DNA from: Bacteroidales bacterium
Lineage (GTDB): Bacteria; Bacteroidota; Bacteroidia; Bacteroidales; Tenuifilaceae
DNA: 64,000 nt
Assembly: GCA_020636835.1 (NCBI GenBank)
Contig: JACJXC010000004.1
Coordinates: 310,001 to 374,000 of the forward strand
Reading direction: 5' to 3'
This document shows, in pieces, positions 1 to 8,891 of the stretch (the first letter of the stretch is position 1; each line of letters begins with the position of its first letter). The notes beneath the pieces were generated by a model. It saw nothing but the letters and a program-made list of their open reading frames with translations. It was not told where the DNA came from and did not search any database. A program made the translations under genes and the position numbers.

Positions 1-1046
1 TCCGTTATAATTCCGGCAATCAAACGAGCCGGGGTTACATCGAACCCATAATTGGCTACCGGTGTGGCAGATGGACAAATCAGCACGCTCTCGACACGAC
101 CATTAGCCAACCCGGAAACATAACGCACCTCATCGGGATGCCGCTGCTCAATTGGGATCTGACCAACACCATCGGTTAAGGACCAATCGAACGATGACGA
201 TGGTGCTGCAATATAGAAAGGAATGCCGTTATCGGCAGCTGCCAAAGCTTTTAAATACGTTCCAATTTTATTAGCAGCATCGCCATTACTAGTAATCCGA
301 TCGGCACCAGTAATCACCAAATCGACCATGCCATGCTGCATAAGATGTCCCCCCGCATTATCGGGAATCAGGGTATGAGGAACACCCTCGGCAAGCAATT
401 CCCAAGCCGTTAACGATGCCCCCTGATTGCGCGGACGGGTTTCGTCGACCCAAACGTGAATCTTAACACCGCGATGGTGCGCTTCGTATATGGGAGCTGT
501 AGCGGTACCGTAATCGACAAAGGCAAGCCACCCCGCATTACAATGGGTAAGTACATTCACTACCTCGCCACGCTTAGCCTTACTAATTCGCTCAATAATA
601 TCGACGCCATGCAAACCAATACTCCTACAGTTTTGCGCATCCTCATCGGCAATCTGCAAAGCCGTTTCGCGGGCGGCCTCAACCTTTTGATCAATAGAGT
701 GTACCTCCCGAATTGCGGATAGTTGGCGATTAACAGCCCAAGCCAGATTAACCGCGGTTGGGCGGGTTTGCATCAACCTTTCGGCCATCGCATGTAACTG
801 CGAATCGAAGTTGCTGGACAAGCGCAATTCGTGGGCAGCAAGATACATACCAAATGCCGCAGCGGCACCAATCAGCCCAGCGCCACGGAGATGCATCTCC
901 TTGACAGCCTCAACCATTTGATTAAAACTGAACAGTTCCTCAACAACAAAGCGGTGGGGCAAAAAGCGTTGATCGATAATCTTAACACAGGGCGAGGAGC
1001 CATCCTCCAACCATACTGTGCGGTAATGCGTTCCGTTTACTATCAA
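1..1046 (-). CDS. mtnA: Methylthioribose-1-phosphate isomerase, C-terminus cut by window edge
   Basis: Isomerises 5-methylthioribose-1-phosphate to 5-methylthioribulose-1-phosphate in the cytosolic methionine salvage pathway. Translating the minus strand gives an uninterrupted frame of about 348 codons. It contains the family motifs RGAGLIGAAAAFGM near the N-terminus, LTHCNAG (the catalytic Cys region), GADRITSNGDAANKIGTY (catalytic Asp region) and TPARLIAGI near the C-terminus. Only a short C-terminal tail should be missing, as the family is about 350-370 residues. No ATG is available: the frame has a stop at 1059-1061 and the first plausible start is TTG at 1046, giving L-I-V-N-G-T-H-Y-R; ATT at 1049 is the alternative. 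No other salvage gene is visible. Family assignment is secure; the start is inferred. Confidence 0.93.
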   Translation of the reverse strand, partial: MIVNGTHYRTVWLEDGSSPCVKIIDQRFLPHRFVVEELFSFNQMVEAVKEMHLRGAGLIGAAAAFGMYLAAHELRLSSNFDSQLHAMAERLMQTRPTAVNLAWAVNRQLSAIREVHSIDQKVEAARETALQIADEDAQNCRSIGLHGVDIIERISKAKRGEVVNVLTHCNAGWLAFVDYGTATAPIYEAHHRGVKIHVWVDETRPRNQGASLTAWELLAEGVPHTLIPDNAGGHLMQHGMVDLVITGADRITSNGDAANKIGTYLKALAAADNGIPFYIAAPSSSFDWSLTDGVGQIPIEQRHPDEVRYVSGLANGRVESVLICPSATPVANYGFDVTPARLIAGIIT

Positions 1047-1112
1047 AATAAGAAATCGTTATAAAAACTTAACACAATGGGACTTTGGCAAAACACTTGA
1101 AACCGAATATAA

Positions 1113-1967
1113 CTAACGGCTCAGGATAAAAACCTGAGTAACAAAAACCTTTCCATCCTTCGACTGGGTAATGCCAATTCCGGTTAAATCGAAACTGCCC
1201 TCAATAATTTCGCGCTGCTTGGCGCTAGCCATCCAGTTTTGAAAAACCTTTTCGGGCGTATCGTCGCCATAACCAATTAGTTCGGACATATTTTTGGCCT
1301 TCATGCTGTACACAAGCCGACGCAGCGGGCTATCGAAGCTCGGTGGCCCTATGGGAACTTTTCCTCCGGCCATTTGTTCGGAATACTTCAAAGCCTCAGC
1401 CCGAATCTGCTGATTATTGGTGAAACCACTTAACCCAAGCGACTTACGATGCTCATTGGCCAAACGAAGCAACTCAGCCTCAAACTCAGCAACCACAATC
1501 TTAGGTTTTTCGGGACTTTTAACAAAAATCTGCGTGTAAAAATAGGATCCGTTTTTAGCCCGGGCAACCCCAATGCCAGTCATATTAAAATCGCCCTCCA
1601 CATTTGCCTTATATGCAGGCACTGCAAGCCAACTACGGAGAATATTGACCGCATCGGCAGGGCCATTGGCCACATTCTCGGATCCGGAAGTCATATTAAA
1701 GATTGTTTCCAACTTGTTAAAACGCTCATTAAAACCCTTGTGGCTAAAAGGAATTTCACCCGAAGCCATATTCCTTGAATGGCCAAGAGCTTGCGCTTTA
1801 ACCGCATCGTTAAGTTTAAGCTCGCCCAAATTCTTACTTGCCCTATGGGCATTAACAAGAGTGAACAGATCGCTCTCAAGTTTATCAGCCTCGGCATTTA
1901 CCTGAGAGTACCCCTGTAAAAACAAAACACCGACCAACAGAACCGAAACAACAAAATACCGTACCAT
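1113..1967 (-). CDS. Secreted protein with two CAP (SCP/PR1) domains
   Basis: A 284-residue protein with an N-terminal signal peptide (MVRYFVVSVLLVGVLFLQGYS) followed by two CAP-type domains, at about residues 30-150 and 160-284. The first has LVNAHRASKNLGELKLNDAVKAQA, SHKGFNERF and GSENVANG. The second repeats the pattern with LANEHRKSLGL and later LIGYGDD. CAP proteins are extracellular, and their bacterial roles are mostly unknown. The frame extends upstream to 2102, but that would overlap the arsC-like gene; ATG 1967 gives a proper signal peptide and lies 7 nt after the upstream stop. It is probably co-transcribed with the ArsC/Spx-like gene. The second copy lacks the SHKGF-type histidine and is probably divergent. 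Confidence 0.8.
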   Translation of the reverse strand: MVRYFVVSVLLVGVLFLQGYSQVNAEADKLESDLFTLVNAHRASKNLGELKLNDAVKAQALGHSRNMASGEIPFSHKGFNERFNKLETIFNMTSGSENVANGPADAVNILRSWLAVPAYKANVEGDFNMTGIGVARAKNGSYFYTQIFVKSPEKPKIVVAEFEAELLRLANEHRKSLGLSGFTNNQQIRAEALKYSEQMAGGKVPIGPPSFDSPLRRLVYSMKAKNMSELIGYGDDTPEKVFQNWMASAKQREIIEGSFDLTGIGITQSKDGKVFVTQVFILSR

Positions 1968-1974
1968 GGCAAAT

Positions 1975-2319
1975 TTATTTAATGAGTTTATCGATATTCT
2001 CTGGCGGATTTGCCAAAACAGCCCTATGATTCCCAACCACAATGGGACGTTGTAGCAACTTCGGATTCTCAACGATAATCTGAACCCACTCATCATCCGC
2101 AAAAGTTTTCCCTTTCAGGTATGTTTTAAAGTACTCCTCCTGCGACCGCACCAGTTCAAAAGGCTTTAGGTTCGACTTTAAGAGTATCTCTTTAACCTCA
2201 TCAGCTTTTATGCCATCGGCTATGTAATTCCGAACTTCAAACTCATTCGCCTTGGTTTTCAGGTACTCCAAGCCCGCTCTACTTTTGGCACATCGTGGGT
2301 TGTGGTATATCTTCAGCAT
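1975..2319 (-). CDS. ArsC/Spx family protein (arsenate reductase-like)
   Basis: A 114-residue thioredoxin-fold protein of the ArsC/Spx/YffB superfamily. The N-terminus has HNPRCAKSR, with Cys10 in the position of the arsenate reductase nucleophile; the C-terminal half has the family RPIVVGNHRAVLANPPENI segment, with the Arg that follows the catalytic Cys in ArsC. Such proteins either reduce arsenate with glutathione or glutaredoxin, or act as small regulators, and sequence alone does not decide between them. No arsenite exporter or ArsR is next to it, which argues against a dedicated arsenic operon. The upstream-extended frame (to 2391) encodes a sequence unlike the family, so ATG 2319 was chosen. 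The CAP gene follows 7 nt downstream. Confidence 0.85.
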   Translation of the reverse strand: MLKIYHNPRCAKSRAGLEYLKTKANEFEVRNYIADGIKADEVKEILLKSNLKPFELVRSQEEYFKTYLKGKTFADDEWVQIIVENPKLLQRPIVVGNHRAVLANPPENIDKLIK

Positions 2320-2449
2320 AACCTCAAATTTGCTGAAAGATAATGAAAATATAAAATATGTACAATTGGGTTTTAGCCCAATCGTCATCAAATTCCCAAA
2401 AATATTCTATTTTTAACCTCCGATACAATCAATAAATACCTGTTTTTCG

Positions 2450-3919
2450 ATGTTTAAACCATCCAAAATACTTCTATTCCTTTGCTTTATCATGCTTACG
2501 CTATTAACCATTGCGTGGCTTGTACCCATGGATGGAATTGAGGCGCTAGGACTAAAATTCCGATTCCCGAACATTGCAAAAGTGCGGTCGGAGCTCATGG
2601 GCAATATGGAAACGCAAAACCACGAATTAATCGGGAAACACGAAAAACAGCCAACCCCAGATAGCACACAAACCAACAGAAGCCAAACAATTTCCGACAG
2701 CCTGAAAATCAACGGAGACTCAGTAATTGCAAACGAATCTCCAAATAAACTATCACTGAATCTACTCCTAGAGAAGGTAACACCTATTGAATACGCCGAC
2801 AGCAGCAAGGCCGCTCTTAAAAGTTTTTTCCAAGCCCTAACCGAAGGACATTCACAAACCGGACAAATACGAGTGATGCACTTTGGCGATTCGCAAATTG
2901 AGGGCGATAGGGTTACAATGTTTATACGATCCGCCTTGCAGGCTAAGTTCGGGGGTAGTGGGGTTGGTATTATTCCCGGCTATCCACAAAGCTACCAGCC
3001 ATTAAATGTACAGCACTCCGTGTCGGGCGACTGGAGCTACACCAGCCTGCACGATGGCGGGAATGAGGTAAGCCAATTTGGGCTCCTTGGCGGAATCACC
3101 CAGATTGATGATGGATCGAACGGCGAAGCAATCGAACTCAAAAAAATTGGGAAAAAATCGCGAAGCAATCAATTCAAGCGATTACGGATATTCTACGGAC
3201 AAAACGACTCCACGTACCTTATGGAACTGGAAGTAAACAACCAAATTGAGGATGCAGAAATGCTTCCAAGAATGGGAACCATTGCCGAGCATCGATTTAG
3301 CATTCCCGAATCGTCGAATAGCCTAGAACTTCAGTTTAACGGGAAGGGGCCATTAACCGTGTATGGGGTTTCAATGGAGTCCGATAGGGGGATTTACGTT
3401 GACAACATTCCGCAGCGTGGCAGCTCTGGAGCTGTTTTCACAAAATTCAACGTTGAGTTTTCGAAAAAAATATTCGATCTGCTAAACGTCAAACTGGTTA
3501 TTCTGCAATACGGGGTAAACGTTGTGCCTGGGAATCTGAACAGCTATAACTACTACGAGGAGATTCTTTACCGCCAAATTAAAGCCATAAAGGCGTTTAA
3601 ACCCGATGTTTCGGTTTTGATGATAGGGGTTTCGGATATGTCGCGTAAAAATGATGACAAATTCGAATCGTACCCCAGTATCGAAAAGGTTAGGGATGCA
3701 CAGCGAAACGCTGCATTCCGGGCTGGAGCCGCATTCTGGGATTGCTATGCCGCGATGGGCGGAAAAAACTCTATGCCCGAATGGGTTAACGCCAACCCAT
3801 CGCTGGCATCGAAGGATTTTACACATTTTAATTTTAGGGGTTCAAAACTTATCGCGGAGATGTTTTTAGCTTCGCTAATGGATGAATACGCCGTCTATCA
3901 ATCAAAAAAAACAAACTGA
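2450..3919 (+). CDS. SGNH/GDSL hydrolase-fold protein, first gene of O-acetylation operon
   Basis: A 489-residue protein with an N-terminal signal anchor (LLFLCFIMLTLLTIAWLV), a low-complexity Ser/Thr/Gln-rich linker to about residue 105, and a C-terminal SGNH hydrolase domain. Block I is FGDSQIEGD with nucleophile Ser148; block V is DFTHFNFRG, giving the Asp-x-x-His pair. Block III, usually GxND, reads YGVNV here. The domain is interrupted by a beta-rich insert (about 230-320), as in AlgX/AlgJ-like acetyltransferases. It probably sits in the periplasm, handling acetyl transfer to or removal from a glycan, together with the next two genes. It overlaps or abuts the second SGNH gene. The substrate cannot be told from the sequence. 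Confidence 0.8.
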   Translation: MFKPSKILLFLCFIMLTLLTIAWLVPMDGIEALGLKFRFPNIAKVRSELMGNMETQNHELIGKHEKQPTPDSTQTNRSQTISDSLKINGDSVIANESPNKLSLNLLLEKVTPIEYADSSKAALKSFFQALTEGHSQTGQIRVMHFGDSQIEGDRVTMFIRSALQAKFGGSGVGIIPGYPQSYQPLNVQHSVSGDWSYTSLHDGGNEVSQFGLLGGITQIDDGSNGEAIELKKIGKKSRSNQFKRLRIFYGQNDSTYLMELEVNNQIEDAEMLPRMGTIAEHRFSIPESSNSLELQFNGKGPLTVYGVSMESDRGIYVDNIPQRGSSGAVFTKFNVEFSKKIFDLLNVKLVILQYGVNVVPGNLNSYNYYEEILYRQIKAIKAFKPDVSVLMIGVSDMSRKNDDKFESYPSIEKVRDAQRNAAFRAGAAFWDCYAAMGGKNSMPEWVNANPSLASKDFTHFNFRGSKLIAEMFLASLMDEYAVYQSKKTN

Positions 3920-3923
3920 GACG

Positions 3924-5135
3924 ATGGTTAAAACGCTACGATTACACAACACGGGAAAACTATACGCAGCCATAACCATTGCTCTAGCATTACTGCTATC
4001 GGGGATTCCCCAAACAACAGAAACAATGGTTATCGACAGTAAACTGAAACGGCGATCGGGTCTGCCAGTTTTAGGGTTGAACCAAATTATTTCATATCAG
4101 AACAGCCCCAACCTACCAGTAACATTGAATAGCTCCACTCCATTCAGAATAGTTCATATTGGCGACTCACATATCCAGGCGGGCTTTCTTACAGGCGAAG
4201 TGCGACGGCTACTGGCCCACTTCTACTGCGATTCCGCCGTTTCGATGGGATATGTTTTTCCGTACAACTTAGCCGGGACCAACTCGCCTGGCGACTACAC
4301 TTTTAAATCGGACAACAACTGGGTTTTCAAAAAGATACTCGCCTCGGAAGAACCCATAAAAACAGGGCTATCGGGGATTGTGATGGAATCATCGGACACA
4401 AACCCATCGCTTTCGGTATCGTTAAAAAATCAGAAACTTGGGAATAAATCCTTTGACGAATTAACAGTCCTTATCGATAATTCCACAGCCGCATTCACGG
4501 TTAATACGGAAGGTGTGGATTCGGAAATAATATCAAAGGATAAAAAACATATAAAGTTAAGGTTCCGGAATACAGTTTCCGAAGCCACTTTGCAATTCAA
4601 GGGGGAGGGCAAGCTATCGCTATCGGGCTTAATCCTCGAAAACTCGGCATCAAAAATAGTTTATCACGCGGCAGGACTCAACGGAGCCGATGTAAAATCG
4701 CACCTACAAGCCGGCGAACTAGCAAACCAACTTGCACTAATAAATCCACAAATAGTAATAGTATCACTGGGCACTAACGACGCATACCACCCACTTTTTA
4801 ATGCCAAAACGTTTATCGCAATGCTCGACAGTTTAATTGTAAATATGAAAAGAGCAATTCCCCAATCAACCATACTACTAACAACCCCTGGCGACCATTT
4901 AGTTTCAAGAAAACAGCCCAACCCAAACCTTTTAATAGCAAAGGAGGCAATTATAAACACAGCTATAAAAAACAGTTGCTGTGTATGGGATTTTCACAGC
5001 CTAATGGGGGGCGAGGGTAGCATTAAAATGTGGAACACCATGGGACTAACCGCTCCAGACCTACTCCACCTAAATGCAAAGGGCTACCAACTACAGGGCG
5101 AACTACTTTTTGAGGCATTAACCAACAACATTTAA
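3924..5135 (+). CDS. Second SGNH/GDSL hydrolase-fold protein of the operon
   Basis: A 403-residue protein with an N-terminal hydrophobic segment (YAAITIALALLLSGI). Its SGNH domain shows IGDSHIQAG (Ser82), the block III motif LGTNDAYH and the C-terminal DLLHLNAKG (Asp and His). It resembles the preceding protein in layout but has the standard GTND, so it is likely the catalytically more orthodox member. The frame opens at 3882 inside the upstream gene, but ATG 3924, 4 nt after the upstream TGA, is the more likely start. The MBOAT gene follows after 3 nt, so all three are translated from one message. Probable role: periplasmic O-acetyltransferase or esterase on a surface or secreted glycan. Confidence 0.82.
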   Translation: MVKTLRLHNTGKLYAAITIALALLLSGIPQTTETMVIDSKLKRRSGLPVLGLNQIISYQNSPNLPVTLNSSTPFRIVHIGDSHIQAGFLTGEVRRLLAHFYCDSAVSMGYVFPYNLAGTNSPGDYTFKSDNNWVFKKILASEEPIKTGLSGIVMESSDTNPSLSVSLKNQKLGNKSFDELTVLIDNSTAAFTVNTEGVDSEIISKDKKHIKLRFRNTVSEATLQFKGEGKLSLSGLILENSASKIVYHAAGLNGADVKSHLQAGELANQLALINPQIVIVSLGTNDAYHPLFNAKTFIAMLDSLIVNMKRAIPQSTILLTTPGDHLVSRKQPNPNLLIAKEAIINTAIKNSCCVWDFHSLMGGEGSIKMWNTMGLTAPDLLHLNAKGYQLQGELLFEALTNNI

Positions 5136-5138
5136 CCC

Positions 5139-6668
5139 GTGGATTACATTGTTTATACGTTAACCCAAATATTAAGCTATACAGAAGGCAACCCGCTGCT
5201 TTTTACAAAAATTGCATTTTGGATATTCTTTGCGGTTTTACTACTGGGCTACTCATTCATCTACAACAAACCAGCAATACGCAGCGCTTACCTATTAATA
5301 TTCAGCCTATACTTCTACTACAAATCGAGCGGGCTATTCTTCTCGCTACTCATATTCTCAACTATCTGCGATTACACCTTGGGTCTACTAATTCCACGCT
5401 ACAAATCCAAAATAACCCGCAAAATGCTAGTGGCATCGAGTGTAATAATCAACTTAGGATTACTTTCGTACTTTAAATATGCCTATTTCTATATTGATAT
5501 TGCAAATCAACTTTTGGGAATAAACCTTACGGTAACCAATCACCTATCGGGGTGGGCAAACAGCCTATTCGGCAGCAATTTCGATACAGGAACCATACTA
5601 CTACCAGTAGGCATATCGTTCTACACATTCCAAACCATCAGCTACACCGTGGATGTTTACCGCGAAAAGATTCCGCCCGTTAAGAATATTATCGATTTCG
5701 GATTTTACGTTTCGTTCTTTCCACAGTTGGTAGCTGGGCCAATTGTGCGGGCATCGGAATTTATCCCTCAGCTATACCGAAAATTCCACTTAACATCCCG
5801 AGAATTTGGACATGCCACATTCCTAATAATCGCAGGGCTTATTAAGAAAATGATTATATCGGATTATATCTCAATAAATTTTGTTGATAGAGTGTTTGAT
5901 AATCCGCTGAGCTACTCGGGTTTCGAAAATTTAATGGCGACCTACGGCTACGCCCTACAAATTTACTGCGACTTCTCTGGCTATACCGACATTGCCATAG
6001 GGCTTGCAATGCTACTCGGATTCCGATTGCCAATCAACTTTAACTCGCCCTATAAAGCAACCAGCATAACCGATTTCTGGCATCGTTGGCACATATCGCT
6101 TTCGAGTTGGCTACGCGATTACCTGTATATACCGCTGGGTGGCAATAAAAAGGGAAACTCCAGAATGTATATCAACCTAATAATAACCATGCTACTGGGC
6201 GGACTATGGCACGGTGCCAATCTAAAGTTTGTTATTTGGGGGGGAATTCATGGGGCAGGATTAGCAATCCATAAGCTGTGGAGCAAGCATGTTCCGCCAT
6301 TCCGGTTGATCAACAGTGGTTGGCGAAAAATCATAGGGGCAATCATAACATTCAACACGGTTTGCTTTGCGTGGATTTTTTTCCGTGCCGAGAGCCTCGA
6401 ATATGCAAAACAGATGATCAACCAAATAATCAATCGGTTTGGAGCTGGCTCGGCAATAAAAATAATTGAATCGTACCACATGGTATTCCTGCTCATTATA
6501 GCCGGGTTTGTAGGGCACCTAGTACCATTCAGCACTAAAGAGTTAATCCGCGGGAAGTTCATCGACACAACCCTCCTAACCAAAGGAGTGGTTATTGTAA
6601 TATTTATTATACTGATAGTACAATTCCGAACAGCCGCAATACAACCGTTCATCTACTTTCGGTTTTAA
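5139..6668 (+). CDS. MBOAT family O-acyltransferase (AlgI-like)
   Basis: A 509-residue integral membrane protein with roughly ten hydrophobic segments. The MBOAT signatures are present: SFYTFQTISYTVDVYR, FFPQLVAGPIVR, QIYCDFSGYTDIAIG, FWHRWHISLSSWLRDYLYI and GGLWHGANLKFVIWG with the invariant His358. Such proteins move acyl groups across the cytoplasmic membrane for attachment to alginate, cellulose, peptidoglycan or teichoic acid. It starts with GTG at 5139, 3 nt after the second SGNH gene. With two SGNH partners upstream, it resembles the AlgI-AlgJ/X arrangement. No glycan synthase is beside it, so the polymer being modified is unknown. Confidence 0.93.
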   Translation: MDYIVYTLTQILSYTEGNPLLFTKIAFWIFFAVLLLGYSFIYNKPAIRSAYLLIFSLYFYYKSSGLFFSLLIFSTICDYTLGLLIPRYKSKITRKMLVASSVIINLGLLSYFKYAYFYIDIANQLLGINLTVTNHLSGWANSLFGSNFDTGTILLPVGISFYTFQTISYTVDVYREKIPPVKNIIDFGFYVSFFPQLVAGPIVRASEFIPQLYRKFHLTSREFGHATFLIIAGLIKKMIISDYISINFVDRVFDNPLSYSGFENLMATYGYALQIYCDFSGYTDIAIGLAMLLGFRLPINFNSPYKATSITDFWHRWHISLSSWLRDYLYIPLGGNKKGNSRMYINLIITMLLGGLWHGANLKFVIWGGIHGAGLAIHKLWSKHVPPFRLINSGWRKIIGAIITFNTVCFAWIFFRAESLEYAKQMINQIINRFGAGSAIKIIESYHMVFLLIIAGFVGHLVPFSTKELIRGKFIDTTLLTKGVVIVIFIILIVQFRTAAIQPFIYFRF

Positions 6669-6703
6669 TTGGCATCGAGTAAAAATAAAATCATCGCATC
6701 GCG

Positions 6704-6735
6704 TTGGGAGTTTTAAAAAAAATAGTGTAGGTTTG
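6704..6735 (+). promoter_or_regulatory. Bacteroidetes-type promoter for the BFN gene
   Basis: TTG at 6704-6706 is followed by a 21-nt spacer and TAGGTTTG at 6728-6735, which matches the -33/-7 pattern TTTG-N19-21-TAnnTTTG. The ATG lies at 6797, so the leader would be about 55 nt. Confidence 0.55.
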
Positions 6736-6796
6736 TATATAGGATAAGGCTCAGCCATGTTTCAAATTTATTGTATCGAAAAAGCAGCATACTACG

Positions 6797-7396
6797 ATGA
6801 GTAAGGTAAAGCTAAGTGTTCTTGGAATATCATACAGTCAAACCCAGTCGGGCGCATACGCCCTTGTGCTTAGCGAAGAGAGTGGCAGCCGACGAATCCC
6901 TATCATCATTGGCGGATACGAAGCACAGGCAATAGCAATCCAACTTGAGGGATTAACGCCACCCCGCCCGCTTACGCACGACCTATTCCTCAGCTTTGCA
7001 AAAGCATACACCATAAACCTGGTCGACGTACAGATATATAAACTCGAAGAGGGCGTATTCTTCTCGAAACTCCACTGCGACAATGGCAACAAGGAGGTTT
7101 ACATCGACTCCCGCACATCCGACGCCGTTGCGCTGGCACTCCGTTTCAACTGCCCCATATACACCACCGACGATATTATCGAAAAGGCGGGTATCACCCT
7201 CGAAATTGAGGAGATAGACGACCAAGCCGAAGGCAATGCCAATCCAGCCCCACAAACAAAGGCTAGCGATAGTTTCACCGAACAGCTCCGAAGGCTATCC
7301 GTATCGGAGCTAAAAACAATGCTCGACGAATCCATCACCAACGAGGACTACGAAAAAGCATCGAAAATCCGGGACGAAATCAACAAGCGATCATAA
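6797..7396 (+). CDS. Bifunctional nuclease (BFN/DUF151) domain protein with UVR motif
   Basis: A 199-residue cytosolic protein. Residues about 1-135 form a BFN (DUF151) domain, with the conserved RRIPIIIGGYEAQAIAI, RPLTHDLF and IDSRTSDAVALALR motifs. After a linker rich in Ala and Gln, residues about 165-199 form a UvrB/UvrC-type UVR motif (LKTMLDESITNEDYEKASKIRDEINK). The BFN-plus-UVR architecture is common in Bacteroidetes, and the plant homologue was described as a nuclease; the bacterial role is unclear. It has its own promoter and a 100-nt gap to the chemoreceptor, so it is probably a single transcription unit. Confidence 0.9.
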   Translation: MSKVKLSVLGISYSQTQSGAYALVLSEESGSRRIPIIIGGYEAQAIAIQLEGLTPPRPLTHDLFLSFAKAYTINLVDVQIYKLEEGVFFSKLHCDNGNKEVYIDSRTSDAVALALRFNCPIYTTDDIIEKAGITLEIEEIDDQAEGNANPAPQTKASDSFTEQLRRLSVSELKTMLDESITNEDYEKASKIRDEINKRS

Positions 7397-7505
7397 ACAG
7401 GCGAATCGCAGATCGAAGAAAGCTTTCCAAGCCATGCATCAAACAAACAACATATCCGCTATGTTGTAAAAATTTTGTATATTAGGATAAATAAAATTGA
7501 GCTCT

Positions 7506-8720
7506 ATGAACCCAATAGTTACCTATATTCTAATAGTAGCATTAGGGCTAATTCCATTCGGATACGCTGTGGTTTGGCTACTCTACCGTAAAACAATTAT
7601 TTACACCACCGCCCTTACCGTTTTTTTCACATCAATGGGAGTTAGCGTGGTGGCATTCTGCGTGGGATACATTGGATTCAAAACGCTTTACTGGGCAATC
7701 CCGGTTTCCCTCGTATGGTTGGTTGGGGCAAATTTTTTTACAAAGATATCGGTTCGCAACCCAATTAGGGAAATGAACGACACCATCAAGCAATTGGCAT
7801 CAGGAAATCTAAGCATACAGATGTCGCAGGAGTTAATTGCGAAAAAGAATGAGGTGGGGCAAATTGCAGCGTCCATACAAATCCTAATCGACGAAATGCA
7901 AAAAGCCGTTACCGCCATAAATCAATGCTCCGAGGAATTGGTAATAATAAGCGACAATCTGGTTGATAAATCGGACGAACTATCGACCACGGCCAACAAC
8001 CAGGCCTCGTCAACCGAGGAACTCTCGTCCACCATGGAAGAGATGACCGCCAACATAGCCCAAAACACAGAGAACTCGAGGCAAACCGAAAACATTGCCA
8101 ACGAAACCGCAAGAAAAATAGAGGAAACAAACCGGAGCATGCACCAAGGCCTGAAAGCAATTCAGGACATTGCAGAGAAAATTGGCATCATTAACGACAT
8201 TGCATTCCAAACCAACATCTTGGCGCTTAATGCTGCGGTTGAGGCAGCGCGCGCAGGCGAAGCCGGCAGAGGCTTCAGCGTGGTAGCCATCGAGGTTCGC
8301 AAACTGGCCGAGCGCAGCAGAACAGCGGCCGACGAAATTGTAAAAACAGCACGCTTAGGGCTAGAGCTAACCATGAGCGCCAGCAAAAATTTGGAAAACA
8401 CGCTCCCCTCAATACAGGAAACTGTTCATTTGGTACAAGAGATAAGTTCAGCCAACGTTGAACAGCGAGCCGGCAGCGAACAGGTAAATAGTGCCATCCA
8501 AACGCTTAACCAAGAAACTCAACAAACAGCGCAAACAGCCGACATACTGGCAAACCAATCGGTTGCGCTAAAAAAGAGTTCATCGGAACTCATACAGAAT
8601 GTTAGCTTCTTCCATTTCGACTCAACACGAAGCGCACACCAAACAAAACATATCAAACTCGTGCAATACGACAAAATTAAGGAAACCCAGAGCGAAAAGA
8701 GTGAGTATGTAGAATACTAA
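7506..8720 (+). CDS. Methyl-accepting chemotaxis protein without a periplasmic sensor domain
   Basis: A 404-residue chemoreceptor-like protein. Three closely spaced hydrophobic segments fill residues 1-80, with no room for a periplasmic ligand domain. They are followed by a HAMP-like stretch ([19 protein letters not shown]) and a long coiled-coil MCP signalling domain. The conserved hairpin tip is present: [34 protein letters not shown]. The frame opens with TTG at 7497; ATG 7506 is preferred. No CheA/CheW/CheY gene is near, so its pathway partners must be elsewhere. Input is probably membrane-borne or cytosolic. Confidence 0.9.
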   Translation: MNPIVTYILIVALGLIPFGYAVVWLLYRKTIIYTTALTVFFTSMGVSVVAFCVGYIGFKTLYWAIPVSLVWLVGANFFTKISVRNPIREMNDTIKQLASGNLSIQMSQELIAKKNEVGQIAASIQILIDEMQKAVTAINQCSEELVIISDNLVDKSDELSTTANNQASSTEELSSTMEEMTANIAQNTENSRQTENIANETARKIEETNRSMHQGLKAIQDIAEKIGIINDIAFQTNILALNAAVEAARAGEAGRGFSVVAIEVRKLAERSRTAADEIVKTARLGLELTMSASKNLENTLPSIQETVHLVQEISSANVEQRAGSEQVNSAIQTLNQETQQTAQTADILANQSVALKKSSSELIQNVSFFHFDSTRSAHQTKHIKLVQYDKIKETQSEKSEYVEY

Positions 8721-8891
8721 ACCAAGCAAAGATACCCGATAACAGCGCGCATACTTTGTGAATGCACATAATTTTCATGTACATTCGCCACTCAAATATC
8801 AATATAAAATAGCGGACAAAGAGAAAAATAGGGAACCATACTTCGCATCCCCCACTATTTGGCTTTGCGATAACCTAAAAATACCTTTACA

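Noticed and set aside
831..1064. Plus-strand open frame over the mtnA region
   Set aside because: It is antisense to a well-conserved mtnA sequence and shows no family or signal features.
2102..2391. Longer N-termini for the CAP and ArsC-like genes
   Set aside because: They overlap the neighbouring gene or add sequence unlike the families; the internal ATGs give a signal peptide and the family N-terminus.
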